Origin: Pomacea canaliculata
Taxonomy: Eukaryota > Mollusca > Gastropoda > Architaenioglossa > Ampullariidae
Assembly: GCF_003073045.1 (NCBI RefSeq)
Contig: NC_037596.1
Coordinates: forward strand, 13,823,950-13,887,949
Direction of reading: 5' to 3'
Length of the DNA: 64,000 nucleotides
The translations under genes and the position numbers were made by a program. Of this stretch, positions 9,969 to 21,746 are shown piece after piece. Numbering within the stretch: position 1 is the stretch's first letter; every line of letters begins with the position of its first letter. Below the pieces are notes generated by a model, which had not been told where the DNA came from, did no database searches, and worked only from the letters and a program-made list of their open reading frames with translations.

Positions 9969-12900
9969 CTGAAACAACAAAAGAATGACATTTGGATGAC
10001 TTCAAGAAAGCTGCAATCAAACAAGAATATATATAAAAGTATCATAAGTTAAAAACTTTAAACCAAATGATAAACTTTTCCAATACTTAAACATAAAACT
10101 TAAGGAAAACTCACAGTTAGCTCTGTTCAGAAATCGGTAGCTAAACCCTACTTGACTGACAGAATTTTGGTTTTCAAAGATCAAAATGTGTTCCAATAAG
10201 TCATCTTTGTGTTAGACTTCGTGTACGGTGACAACTTGTGTAACCACGTGTAGAAAAAAATTTCTGCTTCATCTACCCGATTCTGTATGGATTACAATAA
10301 TAAAAGTGAGCTCTCAAGCAAGTTTCAGGTAGGATTGTTAAAATTTTACACATTTTGATCTATCATTATCTATTTGAATTATTCTTCTAGCTCTTTTAGT
10401 TATTTTTTTATAATTTTTTGAAAAACGTTAAAAATCATGCGTACCAGTGTGTAAAACTGCCTCTAGCTCTACCGTCCGCAAAGAGTTAATTCAAATGGCT
10501 GACTTTAAAACCTGCATGTTTACTGATGCTTTAAATGACTATAAGCTTTGCTATCATAAGCCCGCTAAATAGAAATTAGTCGGTTTCATGGCATAAGAAT
10601 TTTTAGTATCAAAACCCTCATTTTCAACAAAAGATCTTATGTCAAATTAGAGCAGGCCACACTAAAACTATTTTTCAAGCCAGCCCTCACGTTTAAAAAC
10701 TGTTTAAAAAAAGCACTAATGTGTAATGCGACATCTTAAAAGCAATGTAATGTGACACACAGTGTTTTTATCTAAAAGTGTCGAAAATGTGCTATTTGTT
10801 ATGGTGGTGTAACAATAGCACAGGTGTAATACTGATAATATACTGGAAGACCTGCACAGCCCAAAGAGAAGTGAATATATTAAAATAAGTTGTCTAATTC
10901 CTCACCCTGTGTTGGGGTCCTTTTCTACCATCTTCAGACCTTCTAAGGACTGAAGGATTTTGCGAGCAACTGACCGTGAACCCCGGCAATTGTGGCTTGG
11001 AGTTGTGCCATTCCTCTGCTTTGCTGAAAAAGTGTAGCACTTTGTAAGCATAAAGTATTTCTTGAACACAACAAACTTGGTATATATGCAATGATAGTAA
11101 AAACCCAGGTATGTAACCAGCCAACACATTCAACATCTACAAACCTTGAGAATCAAAATTCAAAGATACCTGCCACACTATGACAAAAATGTAAGAAATC
11201 TAAATTGTATAAAGGAGAGAAAACTCTGTAACAAGAGTATTGAAAAGTGCCTGCTTACACTCTGGCGGGAGCAACAATACAATAAAATTCACAGTGAACT
11301 GTTAAAAACTAAAAAAGAAAACAAGCAAACAAACAAAAAAAAAAAAAAACCAACTCAACACACCTACATAGGTAACCTACTTTCATCAAAAACATTGCCA
11401 AAAACCTACCTCCATTACAGGAGCAAACAGACTGGCTTAAACATTAAAAATTGTTAGCAACAGATTCCTAGCCTGTTACCAACAAAGTTTTCCGCTGGGA
11501 AATCACTAGATAAGCCACTTATTTTATCAAGAAAAATATAGCTCAAATAAATCCAAAACCGAAGACCTGAGAACAGAAACAAACTTTCTGACTGGATGGC
11601 TTTAAACATGAGAGCTTTTCTTGGGTCACACAAAAGTACGTGACCAATCAAGCCAAGCTGTCTTGAAGAGAACTTCACCACTCTTGAGCAAAAGCCACAC
11701 CAGGCTAAAAATGCATCAGTTTTTAAAAGCCACCAAAATGACTTTACAAGAAACCAGTTTTAACAAATCAATGATTTCGTAATTAGTGGACTTTTTCCCC
11801 AGCTAAATTTCAGGGCAAAAATAACCTCAATAATGTGGAAATACTGTCAAATGAACAGTTTTGAAAAGATGCAGACCTAAAATATGGCTAAGGACCAGGA
11901 AAACAAAGTGATGCAAAAGAGATCTTGGCCAAGCTTCACTTTAACCAACAATTTATACAATTGTAAGCATTGGCAAGCTGAACTGAGCACTATTCTGGTT
12001 TTTAATAGGTCATAAATTTTTGTACTATTTTATGCAGGATTATTGGGGGAAACAGAAAACAGCATTTACTTTGACCCTTAAGATAAAAAAAATATAAGGC
12101 ATAGGCTTGTGTTATCCACCGTTTGACACCAAACAGCAAAGAAAAAGTTCCTGCTACAAAGAAGTGGACCACAAGAGAGTGGTTACACTGACACACAAAA
12201 AGGGGGATGGTTTTAAGGGCAGAAGTCAGAAATTTGAAAATTTACAAGCAACCAGTCCATACATTATTATAGTATAAAATTAACTAAGCATGCTATTTAT
12301 AAAAAAAAAAAAATAGAAAAGAAAGTATACATACAGCCGTAGATTTTTGTGAATGCTCCAACACCAGCTGGACAGCGTATGTACAAGTGTCGAGCAACTG
12401 AGGCTGCAAAAAAAAAAATTTAACTTAAAAAAATATCAGATGTCACAAAGTTTCTAAGCATAAAAATAGGAAAATGTATAATATTTTTAACAAATTCTGG
12501 CATACTTTCATGAGTCCAAATAAATGTCACATTAGACCAGCGAAGAACACACCAAAAACATTTTATTGATCCTAGCCTTTCTTAATCTCACACTATGTAC
12601 ATGATTTGTACTTTCATCCAGGCTGCACTATTCAGATATATTTCGCTTTTCCAGATTCCCAATGCTTCACATCAGCTTGGCATAATGCAATAACGACAGT
12701 GAATAATAAACAGAAATCTTTGTGCAAAGGGCTGTTGACAGGTGAGGACACTTATTAATATAAATCCCTAACCCAAAAAATATAAAACAAATTACCAGCT
12801 CTGGTATAGTACCAGTCCTCATCATATGGCGCAAGCTCGTTAAATCTACCCAGTTTGACTATATCAGCCCATTCAGGCACCTTCAGTTTTCCTGACCTGA

Positions 12901-13302
12901 AAAACAAAGTGGAACTTGCAAATGCTGATGGTGAATTGACATTCTTATACAAATTTGGTTAAGCCATAAATGTTCATGACTATAAGTCAGGATTTTACCT
13001 TTATCATGCAGAACTGAATTGATGGTCCTGTTTACAGACCGGCTGGGTATTAAGAAGCTTTTTTTTAAAAATAATTTAAACATTATTTCGTTAAGAGAGT
13101 CAATTTAAGAATTTGAAGCACTAGAACAATAGTCAACATAAAAGATCACAATCAAACATAATACGAAACAATGCTAATCAATTTTACTGCTGTTGCCCCG
13201 TAGTATAGAAATAAATATATCGAATAGAACTCACTTCTTCAAGAAGGCAGCAAGAGCCTTGGTAAAGTCATGCTGGTTAACGTCCTTTACAGAGATACCC
13301 AT
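9869..13302 (-). CDS. RPS19: 40S ribosomal protein S19, complete gene
   Basis: Encodes a 151-residue small-subunit ribosomal protein (eS19), needed for 18S rRNA 3' maturation and 40S assembly. Coding exons on minus: join(9869..9968, 10906..11023, 12335..12403, 12796..12896, 13235..13302). Every junction is GT-AG and phases agree. Hallmarks in order: [101 protein letters not shown] and [18 protein letters not shown]. It aligns residue by residue with animal eS19 and is a few residues longer at the C-terminus (ending KKPVAV). The start codon is the first three bases of the second exon, after a non-coding TOP exon. No disabling change is seen; this is the expressed, intron-bearing gene rather than a retrocopy. 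Confidence 0.98.
10906..11023 (-). CDS. RPS19: RPS19 exon 5
   Basis: 118 bases, TTTTTCAG|CAAAGC to ACAGG|GTGAGG. Encodes [15 protein letters not shown] and [19 protein letters not shown]. Confidence 0.97.
12335..12403 (-). CDS. RPS19: RPS19 exon 4
   Basis: 69 bases, TTTTGCAG|CCTCAG to ACGGCT|GTATGT. Encodes [19 protein letters not shown] and IYG. Confidence 0.97.
12796..12896 (-). CDS. RPS19: RPS19 exon 3
   Basis: 101 bases, TTTTTCAG|GTCAGG to AGCTG|GTAATT. Encodes [16 protein letters not shown] through WYYTRA. Confidence 0.97.
13235..13302 (-). CDS. RPS19: RPS19 exon 2 (start codon)
   Basis: 68 bases. The acceptor TTTTGCAG directly abuts ATG. Encodes [20 protein letters not shown] then LK; donor GAAGAA|GTGAGT. 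Confidence 0.97.
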
Positions 13303-13784
13303 CTGCAAAATTACATTAAAATTAAGAAAATTTTTCTCTGAAATCTGAATAGTAAGGAAATGGTATAATGCACTTTAATATTCGGTACATGCTGAATCAG
13401 ATCGGAAAACGGAAAATCCTAAATTAACACTACCGCATCTTTCTGACACTTGTACTGAAAAGATCAGCTGCTCTTCCTTAATTAATATCGGATCAGTGCG
13501 CACAAAAATTACTAACAATTACAAATTATTGTTAATTATGTGACGAAATGTCATAAGTGTGAAATATCAGATTCGAAAACTAGGAAAAGCCAACTGAAAA
13601 TGGCTGCCAGCAACACATGCTACTGGGTATTTTATTAGTAGAAAATGTGTAATGCCTGTGAATAAATAACTTTTTTCTAAAAATCTACACTTTAATCTTT
13701 AAATCGTTACTACTGTGTGTTGTACAAAATTGCGAATGTACAGAGATATCAATAAAATGTTCAACCTTAAACCCACGTGCATAC

Positions 13785-13818
13785 CTTCTTGTATGATGAT
13801 GGCCGACGAGAAAGAAAG
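13785..13818 (-). promoter_or_regulatory. RPS19: RPS19 non-coding first exon with 5' TOP start
   Basis: A CTTTCTTTCTC pyrimidine run begins at 13818, fitting the terminal oligopyrimidine start of ribosomal protein mRNAs, which puts translation under mTOR/LARP1-type control. The exon is about 34 bases and ends ACAAGAAG|GTATGC at 13785. The start position is inferred from the TOP run; no TATA box is evident. Confidence 0.8.
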
Positions 13819-15949
13819 CGCCACCTCGCCTGTTAGGGGAGGACACTGCAAGTAACAAAATGATCTCCCTTGTTTTGAACGAAAAATGTAAGGGAGGGAT
13901 AATAAATGGTAATTATTTAACACGACAAATCATTAACTGCATTATTAATTTACCAACAATCCTTTATTTCTGTTGAATTAATAAAATTACACGATTTTAA
14001 ATCTAAAATTACACGATTTTAAATCATAAACAACTCTTGAATATAAATCTAAAATTACACGATTTTAAATCATAAACAACTCTTGAATATATTAGTTTTA
14101 AAGTAAATGTAACCATTTGAGTTTTAAAAAAATACACCGGCCCCTTTTTTTAAAACCACGTTATGACTTGCTTCTATTGTGTATGAAGGAAATCTTTATG
14201 GTGGTCTAAAGCCCAAAGAGAAAAAAAAGGAGAATTTCATTAGGCAATGTATGAAGCATGTCTACTTGCAAACAAACTGGAGACACAAGAGCATAATAAT
14301 TTAAAGTTAATAATGAAATGACCGACCTCGTTATCGACTGTGGACATTGCAAAAATAAGTTTATAAAATAAAATTTAATGCATCGAAATAATAGCATCTT
14401 GCAAGGTGTTCCTTTTACAAAATTAGCATATTTAATACTATACTATTTTGAGCGGATCATATAGCATCCTGAACAAGCCATTCTTCTCTCGTCATCTTTC
14501 TATAATGGGGCAGTACCCTGTATTCTTCCTTTCTGTAGTACGAATGTTTAACTCCCTTGCTAAAGCGACATCGAGCTTCACACGCACGAATAATGTAATA
14601 ATGCTTACTATTGTTTTGAAAGGAATCATTAATTTGAGCTGGACAGAATAACATCATTTTATAACTTACAAACATAAAAAGAAGTCTTTCATGTCCACAC
14701 TTGAAGCAATCAAGACCACGTCCCATTTATGTGACACGTTGTTGTTTACCGATTTAGAAAAAAAGAGAGAAAAAAAAAATCAAAATTGCAAAGGTGCTGC
14801 AGTAAAAAAAGTAAAGGTTACATAATATAAACAGTCGACTAATCTGTGTCTAGGTGGAAAAAAAAGTGCTTTGTCCCACAAGTATCAAATCAGATACTGC
14901 GAGAACCGCTAGTCTGTAACCACTCTGCTTCCCCGAGATCAGAATACCTCGATTTTATTTTGGGGTATTCCTAGATTTTTACAATGTAACACATATATGC
15001 AAGGAGCTACTCAGTGGATGTGAGGATTAGTTATCTAATGATGGAGAAGAGGACTGAGAAATTAACATAATGCTTCTTGAGTAAAATGACAAGATCCAAT
15101 TAAGATTCTTTATTATTCTTTCACCCTCTAAGGGAGATATATATTCGTGAGAGTCAGTATTAGACCAGTCAGTGTTTGTCTTTTAAACGTTGCTGAAACG
15201 GACACTTTTTTAATGGTGTTGAATATTATCGATGTGGGTATACATATATTTACAGGTAATGAGTGTCAACAGATGTTTTTGTGTGTGTGCATGGTGGGTG
15301 GGATATGTGAACATCCGTGAAGACGACGGTCCTGTACATGGATAGGCAATATAATAATTATAATTATCTCCTCACCATCCGTTTAGTACATATACGTTGG
15401 GCGTAAGGAAGGGGTGCTTTATAAACTGGGGTAACTTTGGAGAAAGATGTTTGTGGTGCGAGAAGCGGAGTTGACGAGAGAAAGGCGAGTTGAGATTATA
15501 TTCAACATATGTTGCATACATGTACCTTGAGCAAAAGAAGAATTGAAAGATCCTGTCCTTGTACCTAAAAAAAATTAAGCCAGTGGATGCAAATATGTTG
15601 ATAAAAGACATGAATTCTGTTGTAGCAGCATGCATCTTTTAATTCTATGAACACGTAAGCCCCAACTATCTCCAATCGCCAAGATGGCGACGAAGAAAGA
15701 TATTTACACATCATTTTCTTCTTGTTCTTCGCTGGGCGAGATGGCGGGGTCAAGGTCGTGGGTCTGTCAGCGTGTCAGCAAAGGTCAGCGCCAGTCGCGG
15801 TACACCGTGGCTTTGCACTGGAGTAGTCAGCAGGCCAGTGCACACGTAAATGCAAGTGGAGTACGGTGGTGAAAGTACCACCCTGGTTACAGACTAAGAC
15901 CACACAAATTGTGCGCGTGCTGTCGTGCTATCCATCGATCAGTCTTAGA
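13819..15949. other. Intergenic spacer between divergent RPS19 and the Ig-receptor gene
   Basis: AT-rich and without a convincing gene. Contains the tandem duplication at 13981-14092 and, near the right end, ATGGCG-type motifs at 15681 and 15739. RPS19 transcribes left and the receptor right, so upstream regulatory DNA of both should lie here. Confidence 0.55.
13981..14092. repeat. Tandem duplication of an AT-rich 57-base unit
   Basis: The block AAAATTACACGATTTTAAAT occurs three times. The last two copies share the extension CATAAACAACTCTTGAATAT, so a unit of about 57 bases was duplicated after an initial shorter one. Confidence 0.85.
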
Positions 15950-17156
15950 CCGGAGTGGGAGTCAGCCAGCGACACTGCATCACTCCAGCTCCAGACGAAT
16001 CGATGAACCACAACGCCACCACGTAATTATCCTCCAAGCTTACAAACAAGAAAAACATCCAGATTCTATGCTGCCACCCGTCCTTACACGAACTATTTTA
16101 GACAGCATTGCGACTCGAACAGACGCCTGCAAGATTTCGTCTGCTAGCCACGGCCGGCCGCCATTTTGCGGTGGTCAAAGGGAAGCGACTCTTGCTAGCC
16201 TGCTTCATTATCCAATCTGCCGGCCGGCGCGCGGGCGAGGCAGGACCCGCCGAGCGGCGGAGAACGCAATCGAAAGAAAAATAATTATCGTCATGGTAAG
16301 GCGAGACCGGTGGAATCCGTTGCCGGTGCCCTGGTGGTGTCCATGCTGTTGACGAGCTGCACGGCGAGGACAGAGGAGAAGTGTCCATCTGGTGGGGCGA
16401 CAGGGAGACGAACATCGACATTTCCAGGAGAGTGAGTGACACGGTGCGGGTCTTGTGGTGCGGTCACAGTACCTACAGGCTGCTGCTGCTGCAAGAGCAA
16501 GAGAGATCACTCCCCTCCCTGCCCAGCCACCCTCCTCCGGCACTGCCGCGCACACACACGTGCATGCACACCGCTCTACGCGCACTGACCGATCGACCGC
16601 ACGCACGCACGCACAGACACACGCACGCACGTGTACACACGCCTGCGCGTGGAGGAGGACGGGTGACGGAGGAAAAGGGTGGTGGGGGGAAGGAGGACAG
16701 TCTCTGCAAGTGGTAGTGGTGTTGCCGGTGGTGTCGAGTGTGGTCACCGTCGTCGGTCCGCGAAACAGGATGGATGGCCGAGTGAAATGTGCAGCGTTGT
16801 CGAGGCGGCGGCACCAACAGCAGCAGCAACAGCGGCAGGTGGTGGTGGTGTTGGTCGTGGTAGTCGTTGCAGCAGCAGCGGCGAACAGCTGCAAGCAACA
16901 AAAGCAAAAGCAGCAAGCGGCGGTGTTGGTGGTGGTGGTGGAGTGTACGCGCCTGTTGTGGTGGTCGTGGTGGTGGTGTTAGTGACGGAGCAGATTCCTG
17001 GCGTCGTGGTCAGTATGAAGGCCCTGCCGGGTGCTGGCGGTGGTCGCGGGACATATGTGCTGCTGTGTCGTCTGGCCTGTGGAGTACTGTCCATCGCCTG
17101 GAGCCTGGGACAAGGGGACGACGGCTACTACAACACCAACATCAACAGCAACAGCG
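15950..17156 (+). promoter_or_regulatory. CpG island, promoter and 5' leader of the Ig-receptor gene
   Basis: CpG-dense, GC-rich sequence in an AT-rich surround, densest at 16140-16300 (CGGCCGGCCG, GGCGCGCGGGCG). A YY1-like GCCGCCATTTTG lies at 16157-16168 and a CCAAT box near 16210. Two more ATGGCG motifs sit upstream (15681, 15739). From 16450 it becomes GGT/GCA-repeat-rich, which opens several long meaningless frames. No TATA box at the likely start, as usual for CpG-island promoters. The start site is probably within 16.15-16.9 kb. Confidence 0.6.
17015..17156 (+). CDS. Ig receptor 1, exon 1 (start codon, signal peptide)
   Basis: ATG at 17015 chosen because it begins a signal peptide: short basic start, then TYVLLCRLACGVLSIAWSLG, then acidic GDDG. 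142 bases to donor CAACAGCG|GTAAGC, phase 1. Confidence 0.8.
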
Positions 17157-20100
17157 GTAAGCAAACAGTTCACACCTCCCCTCTCCATTTCTTTCTTCTC
17201 TACTTCCGGGTGCATCCTGCTCCATTTGTCATTTACCCTAGTACCACAGACTAGCCGATTCTCCTTCCACGTCCTTCATTGATCGGAATTCCATCTGTAA
17301 TCAACAGCCCACCTCTTCTTGTGTCCCTCCCCCCACTCCACCCACCCCTGTCTCCTTCCAACTCTCCTTCCTCTTCCAACTCCTCAACCACGTACCCTTA
17401 TCTCCGGAATTCCCTTTCCCGACGACTTTCATCAATCTTTCAAAGTCTGCACAAGTGTGCGTGTTTGTGTGTGTGTGTGGAGAATTCTGTTCTACACTGG
17501 CCGTCGATGGTTCTTAGAAAAACACCCTCGATGGTGGCTCCTAATGAAGCGACAGGTCTGCCACGAGTCGGGGGTGGAAGCCAGAGACAGGTCGACTGGG
17601 CTGTCGTGTAACCCTCCCGACCCTCACTGGGTCACGATCTAGAGGCGTCACCTAGGATCGATCCGGCTTTCGCGTGAGGCTCGGTCAGATATGGAGGAGT
17701 GGGGGACAGACGGGGAGTGAGAGTGCTTGACAGTTTGGCTTGCCCTTACTCCTTATTTTTTTTTCTTTTTTTTTTTCTTTTTTTTTTTCTTTGGAGCAAA
17801 GGATGCGCCAAGGGGAGTCTGTTCCTGAAACCTCTTGAAAGGGAAGTTCGACACTAATCATTCTGTGGGCAGACGACGTCAATCACGTGACATTTATTGC
17901 TTTCCTTGTTCCCTCTCTTCATCTTCTCTCCCTCTCTCTCTCTTTCTCGCCGAGATAATCATATCGTTCAGTTCAGAGTCTTCTCCCTTCGCGCAAGCAT
18001 AAACAAGTTTTAGTGTTTTTCTGCGCGCTGGCACGCACACATACAGAGTGGAGTAAGAGAAGGTTCCAGATTTCGGATTCAAAGAAAACTGTTGACAACC
18101 TTTTTTCAGGAAAAAAGCAAAACACGAAGACCATACTCTTAAAGAAAAAATAAACAACAACTCATCATCTCTAGTTTGTGCAAGCCGACAGTTTCAGAGA
18201 CATGCATCCAGGCGTGATGATTTAATTTTTTTTTATTAAAAAAACCTAGTTATCATGTAAGTACTGTATGTTCTCAGTGTGTAAAGTGGTTTTCGAGAAC
18301 ATTCGAGCCGCATGTACAGATGTTGAACCTTGCCCGCCTCGCCATATTGTTGTGTTGGAAGCAGCGGTCAGTGCTTGTTGGCTGGCCTTCCAGCAAGAGC
18401 AGAACTAACGGTCTAGAGCGCTTCAGTTTGCTTGCTGAGGTCAATCAATAATTTCATTATCTACTTTTTTTTCAAAATTTAATAAGGCGCAGAAATCAGC
18501 CACACCCAGCTTTCGCTCTCTGCTCGGGCTGGATGGCAGTCCCCGGAGAGTTTCTATTTTTAATTTTTCTTTATGAAGTCAGAAGGACCCCGTGGTCTGG
18601 TTAGTAGGTTAGATGACTGGGTAGCTGGGTAGGTAAGTGGGTAGACTGCTAGCAAATCACCAAATGTGTCTCCGTTGTTCCATGTGATCTGAGGTTTTTA
18701 TTGTGTTTATTTGGTGTACAGCTTCTACTGTTCATATTGTTCATATTGCTGAGAGGATAATACTAAAATTGTAGGATAGTTCGATATAAATATGCATCAT
18801 CATCATCATGATCATCATCATCATTGAGTATACTTCATAAAATATATCTGAAAATTAAATAACTATAGAATATTCGATGTGTATGTGCGCGTGTGTGTTT
18901 TTTTTTTCTTTCTTCTCCTTGTCTGTGGAATCGGGTTAAAACCAAAAATAAAGTAAGTGAGGGAAATAGATATCGGTGATCATCTTGATATGCGAGTTGG
19001 TGGACGTATTAGTGAACAAACAGGTGGATGAATAAATCAAAGGCTAAATGAGTAAGGTACAAAAAGGAAAAAAGCGCAAATGAAAGGAAAAAGCAGAAAC
19101 AGTAAAACTGAGAGAGTGACAACGGCAGCAGAGAGAAACAGAAAGACAAAGAAATGTAATGAGAACATTCGCAGCATCGATGTTCACCTTCCGGTGAAAG
19201 TTTTAATTTCCTGATTTGAAATGAAAGTACCATGATGCTTAATGACAGCATTAACAGCTGCAGATAAGTGCGTTTCACACAACCCACTCCTGGCGAGCAT
19301 CAGGGCATCTGCCATCAGACTTGAGACGACATTATTGATTGTAAGATTATAACCATTGGGCAGACATTTTTTTTTCAGCTTTTATGTGAGCTGCACTTGA
19401 TCAAATCGTCCTCCGTGACTACAAACTGTTGTTTTTACAGCAGAATGGAGGAATAAAAAGTGTGGATGCTGTACGAGCGCGCGTCTGCGTGCGTGCCTGC
19501 GTGCGTGCGTGCATGCGTTCGCTCGTGTGTGCGTTCGTGTGTGTATGTGTGTGTGTCTGTTCGATTTACTTCAACCTCCTGCCTACATCTTTCAGTTTAG
19601 TTTCCATGCAGGGCAGCTGGTTAAATGCGGGCATAATGTATCAACTCCTAATGGATCTTCCGTTCTTTCTCCTTTGAGCATTCATTCATTCACTCACTCA
19701 CTCCAACAAAAGCCGTATTCAGCGAAGTATTGATCTTTGTAACAAAACTGAAGACGAGTTTCCGTTTTCTTTTTCCTTCCCACCGTAGATACCATCGGTT
19801 TGAGAGCTAAATATATCTTCAAACCATCAATCCGTGTCCAGGATTCAGTTCTTACCATTCTTTGACAAATCCAAACAAACTCGATGTCAATTTTAATAAT
19901 TGGTTATTTTTTTCTGTATTCATGTCTCATTGGAATAAGACGCTTTATTCAGTGTATTTTTCTGAAATATTTTTAAATTGTATGTAAATTTTGCTGTCAA
20001 CCAGTTCAACCTATGAAATATGATCAGTGGCCGTTAGTTTAAAATTTCAAAAGTGTTTACTCACAAACTCATTCATCGCTATTTCATTCATTTCTTTCTT

Positions 20101-21715
20101 TCGTCACCCGTATCATCACAATAATTTCAAAGTGTTCCTTCCAGTTTCAACCTGTGAACACCTGTCCCTTGTTGTTGATCGTGACTCAGCGTTTTACTGC
20201 AACTGTCATGCGCACTGTGCACTTCCGCTCGGCCAGGGTGGGGAGAGCAAAGATCAAGCCGCACATTCCCTGTCAATAGTCGGGAGCTGTTGCTGCTGTA
20301 GACAAGGAAGCCGCAGAATTGAGGCCATCTGCGGTCCTTGATTCCGAAACACGTCGACGACCTGGTTTCAAGACTCCATTTTTTTGTTTCTGTTAAAAAC
20401 GAGAGGAGGGCGAGGGTTGTCCATGTTTCCAAAGCGACCTTTTGTGCAATGTTCGTTCTTTCTTTGATGATGCTGAAAAAAATTAAATGCACATTCGACT
20501 AAGTTGCAAACAGTTTCAGGAGACGGTCTATTGCCCATAAATGTTAAAATAATCTCTATGATATTCAGCTCTATGTGATTTTCACCAGTCTTGAAATGCT
20601 TCATGTGATTTTAATCTTAGTTGCTGTTGTCCTCTGGCAATTATTTGACTGCAAAGAAAGTTTGTTTATATTCGGTCTAACCACTTGGAAATTGCAGTCT
20701 CGCGACATCGATGCGCTGTATAGTTTAAGTGTATTCTCATTCAAAGAGAACATTACCTTAGGAATAAATATTTATTTTCTCTTTCTTTGTCCGTTTCTTT
20801 AACATCTCTCTCACTCTATGAATCTTTTTGTCTCTTTTTCTGTCATTTTATTTTTCTCCATCTCTCCCCATCTCCACAAAGGAATACTTTATACACGAAT
20901 GTTTTTGTCTACTGTAAGAAACACTGATGAAAAGTCAGAAAGCGACATTGTAATGTTTGTATTGTTGGATAGTTTACTGCAATGTAAAAACTGTGGTAGA
21001 TCAGTATCTGTCTCTGGCTGTGCCTCTTTGTATCTCTGTCTCTGTCATAACCCAGTTTCACAACCTATTCAACACCCAGACCCCAGACCAAGTTTCTTCT
21101 CCACAAAGTAGGACTATCGTAGACTTAAAAGTGCATTTTATTGGTTACAGAAAGTATGTCATCGATCTCTGTAAAAGTACTCCACAAACAAGTTCACTCA
21201 GTTTTTTTTTTTTTTTTATAGTTCGACCCAAATCGTTGATCTCAGAGAGTTAATTATTCATGACTTATTACTCGAAACCCGACTCCTGAAACATCCAGGC
21301 ACTCATCTAGCTATCTGGCAAAACAAAACAAATAATTTAGCTCTATGGCCCCCTAAACACATGCACGCACGCACAGACACACATTGCTTACGACTCTCCC
21401 GTACTCGTTGACCTGTTCATCAAGGTGTGGAATGTCCGAGGACTGGCGAGAACTGCTCACTCTGTGGCAACATATAGGTTCCGGTGGGGGGGAATTGGTG
21501 TTTTACGCCGTGTCAGCAGCTAAGGCTTTATTACGGCAAGCAGCCAGCCCTGTAAACAGATGCCACGTGCAGAGAAAGAACAGCGTGCCCGAGACGAGAA
21601 ATGAACTCAGGGCAGCCAACCTTCACTGTATTGGTGACAGGCGCTAACAGCGCTAACCGTTGCGCCACCGGACCGCTCTATAGGTTCCGGTACCACGAGA
21701 TGATGATGATGGTGG

Positions 21716-21746
<31 letters not shown>

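Noticed and set aside
9969..12795. Intronic snoRNA in RPS19
   Set aside because: Looked for C/D boxes in the introns; isolated TGATGA-like words occur without a correctly placed CTGA.
16208..17254. Long open frames on both strands (up to about 230 codons) over the CpG island
   Set aside because: They consist of Val, Thr, Cys, Gly or Ala runs from GGT/GCA repeats and CA tracts. GC-rich repeat DNA lacks stops. Only the segment from 17015 has a sensible signal peptide joined in phase to later exons.
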